From: Coxiellaceae bacterium
GTDB lineage: Bacteria > Pseudomonadota > Gammaproteobacteria > Coxiellales > Coxiellaceae
NCBI GenBank assembly: GCA_003450655.1
Contig: DMFG01000140.1
Span: 1 to 7,635, forward strand
Direction of reading: 5' to 3'
Length of the DNA: 7,635 bases
Both the position numbers and the translations under genes were made by a program. The notes under the pieces were generated by a model. It worked only from the letters and a program-made list of their open reading frames with translations. It was not told where the DNA came from and did not search any database. Within the stretch, counting starts at the first letter, position 1, and each line of letters begins with the position of its first letter. Below are positions 5,686-7,635 of this stretch, in pieces.

Positions 5686-7251
5686 ATGACGGTTGACACT
5701 ATTAACTCGACAGCGATACATCATGTCGATGTTTCAGCGCAAGCTTTATTGGCGAGCGCGTTAGCGCGTAATGAGGGTGTACAGGCACAGACAGGAGCTT
5801 TAGTAGTAGAAACAGGTTCTCGTACAGGACGCTCTCCAAAAGATCGTTTTATTGTTCATGATGGTTTAACCGCTCAAACAGTTGATTGGGGGGCTGTGAA
5901 TCAGCCAATAGATTCTAATGTTTTTAAAGCATTGTGGGATAAGGTCGAGAAGTATTTACAGGCTCGCGAAGAGCTATTTATTTCACATTTACAGGTGGGT
6001 GCTGATGCTGATCAAGGCCTTCCAGTCAAAGTTGTCACAGAGCTGGCTTGGCATAACTTATTTGCTCAGCACTTATTCATTAATCCAAGCGCCGAGCAGG
6101 TGTCCAATAATCCTGGTTGGGAAATTCATAGTGCGCCTGGTTTTTTTGCTGACCCTGAGGTTGACGGAACGGCAAGTGACGGTGCTGTTATTTTAAACTT
6201 TTCCACCAGGCAGATTTTAATTTGTGGTATTCGTTATGCGGGCGAGATGAAAAAAGCCATGTTTACTGCCATGAATTTCTTAATGCCAGAAGCAGATATT
6301 CTGCCAATGCATTGCGCAGCTAATGTGTCAGAAGATGATGTTGTGACATTGTTTTTTGGACTGTCTGGAACAGGTAAAACAACATTATCCGCAGAGGCGG
6401 GTTGTTTGCTGATCGGTGATGATGAGCATGGTTGGACGACAGATAGTGTATTTAACTTTGAAGGTGGTTGTTATGCTAAATGTATTGCTTTGTCAGAAGA
6501 TCACGAACCAGAAATATGGACGGCAGTTAATCAAACTGGCGCTGTCTTGGAAAATGTGTATTTAGATGCTAACGGAAAGCCGGATTTTGATGATGATCGG
6601 TTTACACAAAACACTAGGGGTGCTTATGCGCGATCATTTTTACCTCGATCTGTCGACAAGAACAGAAGTCGTTCACCTAGCGTAGTGTTATTTTTAGCTT
6701 GCGACTGTTATGGTGTTTTGCCACCGATTGCATCCCTAACTAAAGAGCAAGCTGCCTATTACTTTTTGAGTGGCTATACTGCATTGATGGGGAGTACCGA
6801 GGTGGGTAGTACAGCCGCGATTAAACCGACATTTAGCACGTGTTTTGGCGCCCCATTTTTTCCAAGACCCGCTCAAGTCTATGCTGATTTATTAATGCGT
6901 CGAGTGGACGCTACTGATGCACAGGTCTATTTGGTTAATACTGGGTGGACTGGAGGCGCTTTTGGTCAAGGAGGCAACCGATTTTCTATTGCAACAACAC
7001 GACAAATGGTGCGTGCGGCCAGATCGGGTGAGGTGTTGCAAGTCAATCAGCAAATTATGCCAGGGTTTGGTTTCAAGGTACCTTTGCATCTATCAGGCGT
7101 AGATACATCACTCTTAAATCCTATAGAGTCATGGAATGATTCGGCAGCTTATAAGACACAGGCAAATGAATTAATACAAAAATTTCAGGATAACTTCCAA
7201 CGCTTTTCCGTTTCTGAAGCAGTTGCGAATGCGGGACCTGAGGTGTTTTGA
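5686..7251 (+). CDS. pckA: Phosphoenolpyruvate carboxykinase (ATP)
   Basis: The enzyme converts oxaloacetate and ATP to phosphoenolpyruvate, CO2 and ADP, the entry to gluconeogenesis from TCA intermediates. The product has 521 residues, a normal length. Visible motifs are TGRSPKDRF (47-55, substrate-binding R49), YAGEMKK (184-190, metal-ligand lysine K190) and PMHCAAN (207-213, metal-ligand H209). The kinase-1a P-loop GLSGTGKTT is at 225-233 (K231), and kinase-2 GDDEHGW at 244-250 (D246). NTR at 309-311 holds R311. The STEVGST and FSTCFGAPFFPRP segments recall Pseudomonas-type enzymes. All expected catalytic residues are kept, so it should be active. Two spots look unusual from memory: LACDCYGVLPP (337-347) where most have TADAFGVLPP, and GQGGNRF (427-433) where GxGKRF is usual. 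The start has a strong Shine-Dalgarno. The stop overlaps the downstream yggS start. Confidence 0.97.
   Translation: MTVDTINSTAIHHVDVSAQALLASALARNEGVQAQTGALVVETGSRTGRSPKDRFIVHDGLTAQTVDWGAVNQPIDSNVFKALWDKVEKYLQAREELFISHLQVGADADQGLPVKVVTELAWHNLFAQHLFINPSAEQVSNNPGWEIHSAPGFFADPEVDGTASDGAVILNFSTRQILICGIRYAGEMKKAMFTAMNFLMPEADILPMHCAANVSEDDVVTLFFGLSGTGKTTLSAEAGCLLIGDDEHGWTTDSVFNFEGGCYAKCIALSEDHEPEIWTAVNQTGAVLENVYLDANGKPDFDDDRFTQNTRGAYARSFLPRSVDKNRSRSPSVVLFLACDCYGVLPPIASLTKEQAAYYFLSGYTALMGSTEVGSTAAIKPTFSTCFGAPFFPRPAQVYADLLMRRVDATDAQVYLVNTGWTGGAFGQGGNRFSIATTRQMVRAARSGEVLQVNQQIMPGFGFKVPLHLSGVDTSLLNPIESWNDSAAYKTQANELIQKFQDNFQRFSVSEAVANAGPEVF
7240..7250 (+). promoter_or_regulatory. yggS ribosome binding site and TTG start inside pckA
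   Basis: GAGGTG (7240-7245) is an exact match to part of the anti-Shine-Dalgarno complement and lies in the last codons of pckA. It is followed by two T and the TTG at 7248-7250. The TTG overlaps the pckA TGA (7249-7251) as TTGA. An in-frame TGA at 7239-7241 rules out any start further upstream, and no ATG occurs in frame until 7577, past the PLP lysine. The TTG is therefore the only start that gives a complete protein. Confidence 0.75.
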
Positions 7252-7635
7252 AAAAAATAGATTCGTTTATTCAGGGTAATATCGCCACCGTAAAAGCTCG
7301 TATTGCACAGGCTTTACAGCAGTCTGGACGCGAGCAAGATTCTGTATCAATAGTAGCCGTCACAAAACGTCACTCCGTGCATGTTATTCAGGCTGTTGTT
7401 GAAGCAGGTATTGTTGATGTTGGTGAAAGTTACGTGCAAGAAGCGCTACAAAAACAAGCTAAATATAACGATCCTCGCATAAGGTGGCACTTCATAGGTC
7501 AGGTCCAGTCGAATAAATGCCAGTTAATCGCAGAGCATTTTTCTTGGGTGCATTCTGTATCTAGTGTTAAAGTTGCTATGGCATTAAGTCGAGCAAGATC
7601 TGCACGACAAGACCCCTTAAATATTTGTGTTCAGA
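7248..7635 (+). CDS. yggS: YggS/PLPBP family pyridoxal phosphate-binding protein (3' end beyond window)
   Basis: YggS (PLPHP, YBL036C/PROSC family) is a small single-domain protein with the fold of alanine racemase's barrel. It binds PLP and is involved in vitamin B6 and amino-acid homeostasis, with no firmly established catalytic activity. The 129 codons in the window are open. IVAVTKRHSV (35-44) carries the PLP-binding lysine at K40. It is followed by VGESYVQEALQK (usually FGENYVQEA), RWHFIGQVQSNK, AEHFSWVHSV and the start of the next strand, LNICVQ. About 100 residues should follow to the right. The start is TTG, with a GAGGTG Shine-Dalgarno inside pckA and a four-base overlap with its stop. 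Expression should thus depend on the pckA transcript and on translational coupling. The family usually neighbours proC, pilT or cell-division genes, so a pckA partner is less usual. Confidence 0.93.
   Translation, partial: MKKIDSFIQGNIATVKARIAQALQQSGREQDSVSIVAVTKRHSVHVIQAVVEAGIVDVGESYVQEALQKQAKYNDPRIRWHFIGQVQSNKCQLIAEHFSWVHSVSSVKVAMALSRARSARQDPLNICVQ

Noticed and set aside
1..7635. Mobile elements, CRISPR arrays, tRNA/rRNA genes, toxin-antitoxin or defence genes
   Set aside because: All space except short gaps is filled by recognisable housekeeping genes. No spaced direct repeats, transposase motifs, terminal inverted repeats or RNA-gene-like segments were seen.

Overview
The window looks like a piece of a gammaproteobacterial chromosome of moderate to low GC (low 40s percent by eye). 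DnaA, DnaN, RecF, YqgE, RuvX and PckA all carry the family motifs in their proteobacterial form. DnaA domain IV (basic loop followed by [12 protein letters not shown]) is nearly identical to the E. coli type. I cannot name the genus. Every open stretch of useful size is a housekeeping gene. I see no mobile element, CRISPR array, tRNA, rRNA or defence system, and no previously undescribed system.

Layout. About three quarters of the window is one minus-strand series, read from right to left: yqgE (5528-4977), ruvX/yqgF (4984-4562, overlapping yqgE), pyrB (4484-3549), a 222-bp spacer, dnaA (3320-1935), dnaN (1921-809) and recF (756 to the left edge, truncated). Diverging from yqgE, the plus strand carries pckA (5686-7251) and a yggS-family PLP-binding protein gene. 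The yggS gene starts on a TTG overlapping the pckA stop and runs off the right edge. No gene-free stretch exceeds 222 bp.

Function. dnaA-dnaN-recF is the conserved initiator / sliding clamp / gap-repair module found near many bacterial origins. yqgE-ruvX-pyrB is a common proteobacterial cluster, with aspartate transcarbamoylase making the first committed pyrimidine intermediate. pckA is the gluconeogenic ATP-dependent PEP carboxykinase. The notable point is the junction: the dnaA module lies directly downstream of pyrB on the same strand, instead of facing the more usual divergent rpmH-rnpA. I find no cluster of DnaA boxes in the pyrB-dnaA spacer, so oriC is probably elsewhere.

Regulatory signals that can be argued from sequence are a good pckA promoter with an inverted repeat in its -35/-10 spacer, a pyrB promoter candidate in the ruvX-pyrB gap, a weaker dnaA promoter candidate, and a 10-base A tract at codons 3-6 of pyrB that could allow transcriptional slippage.
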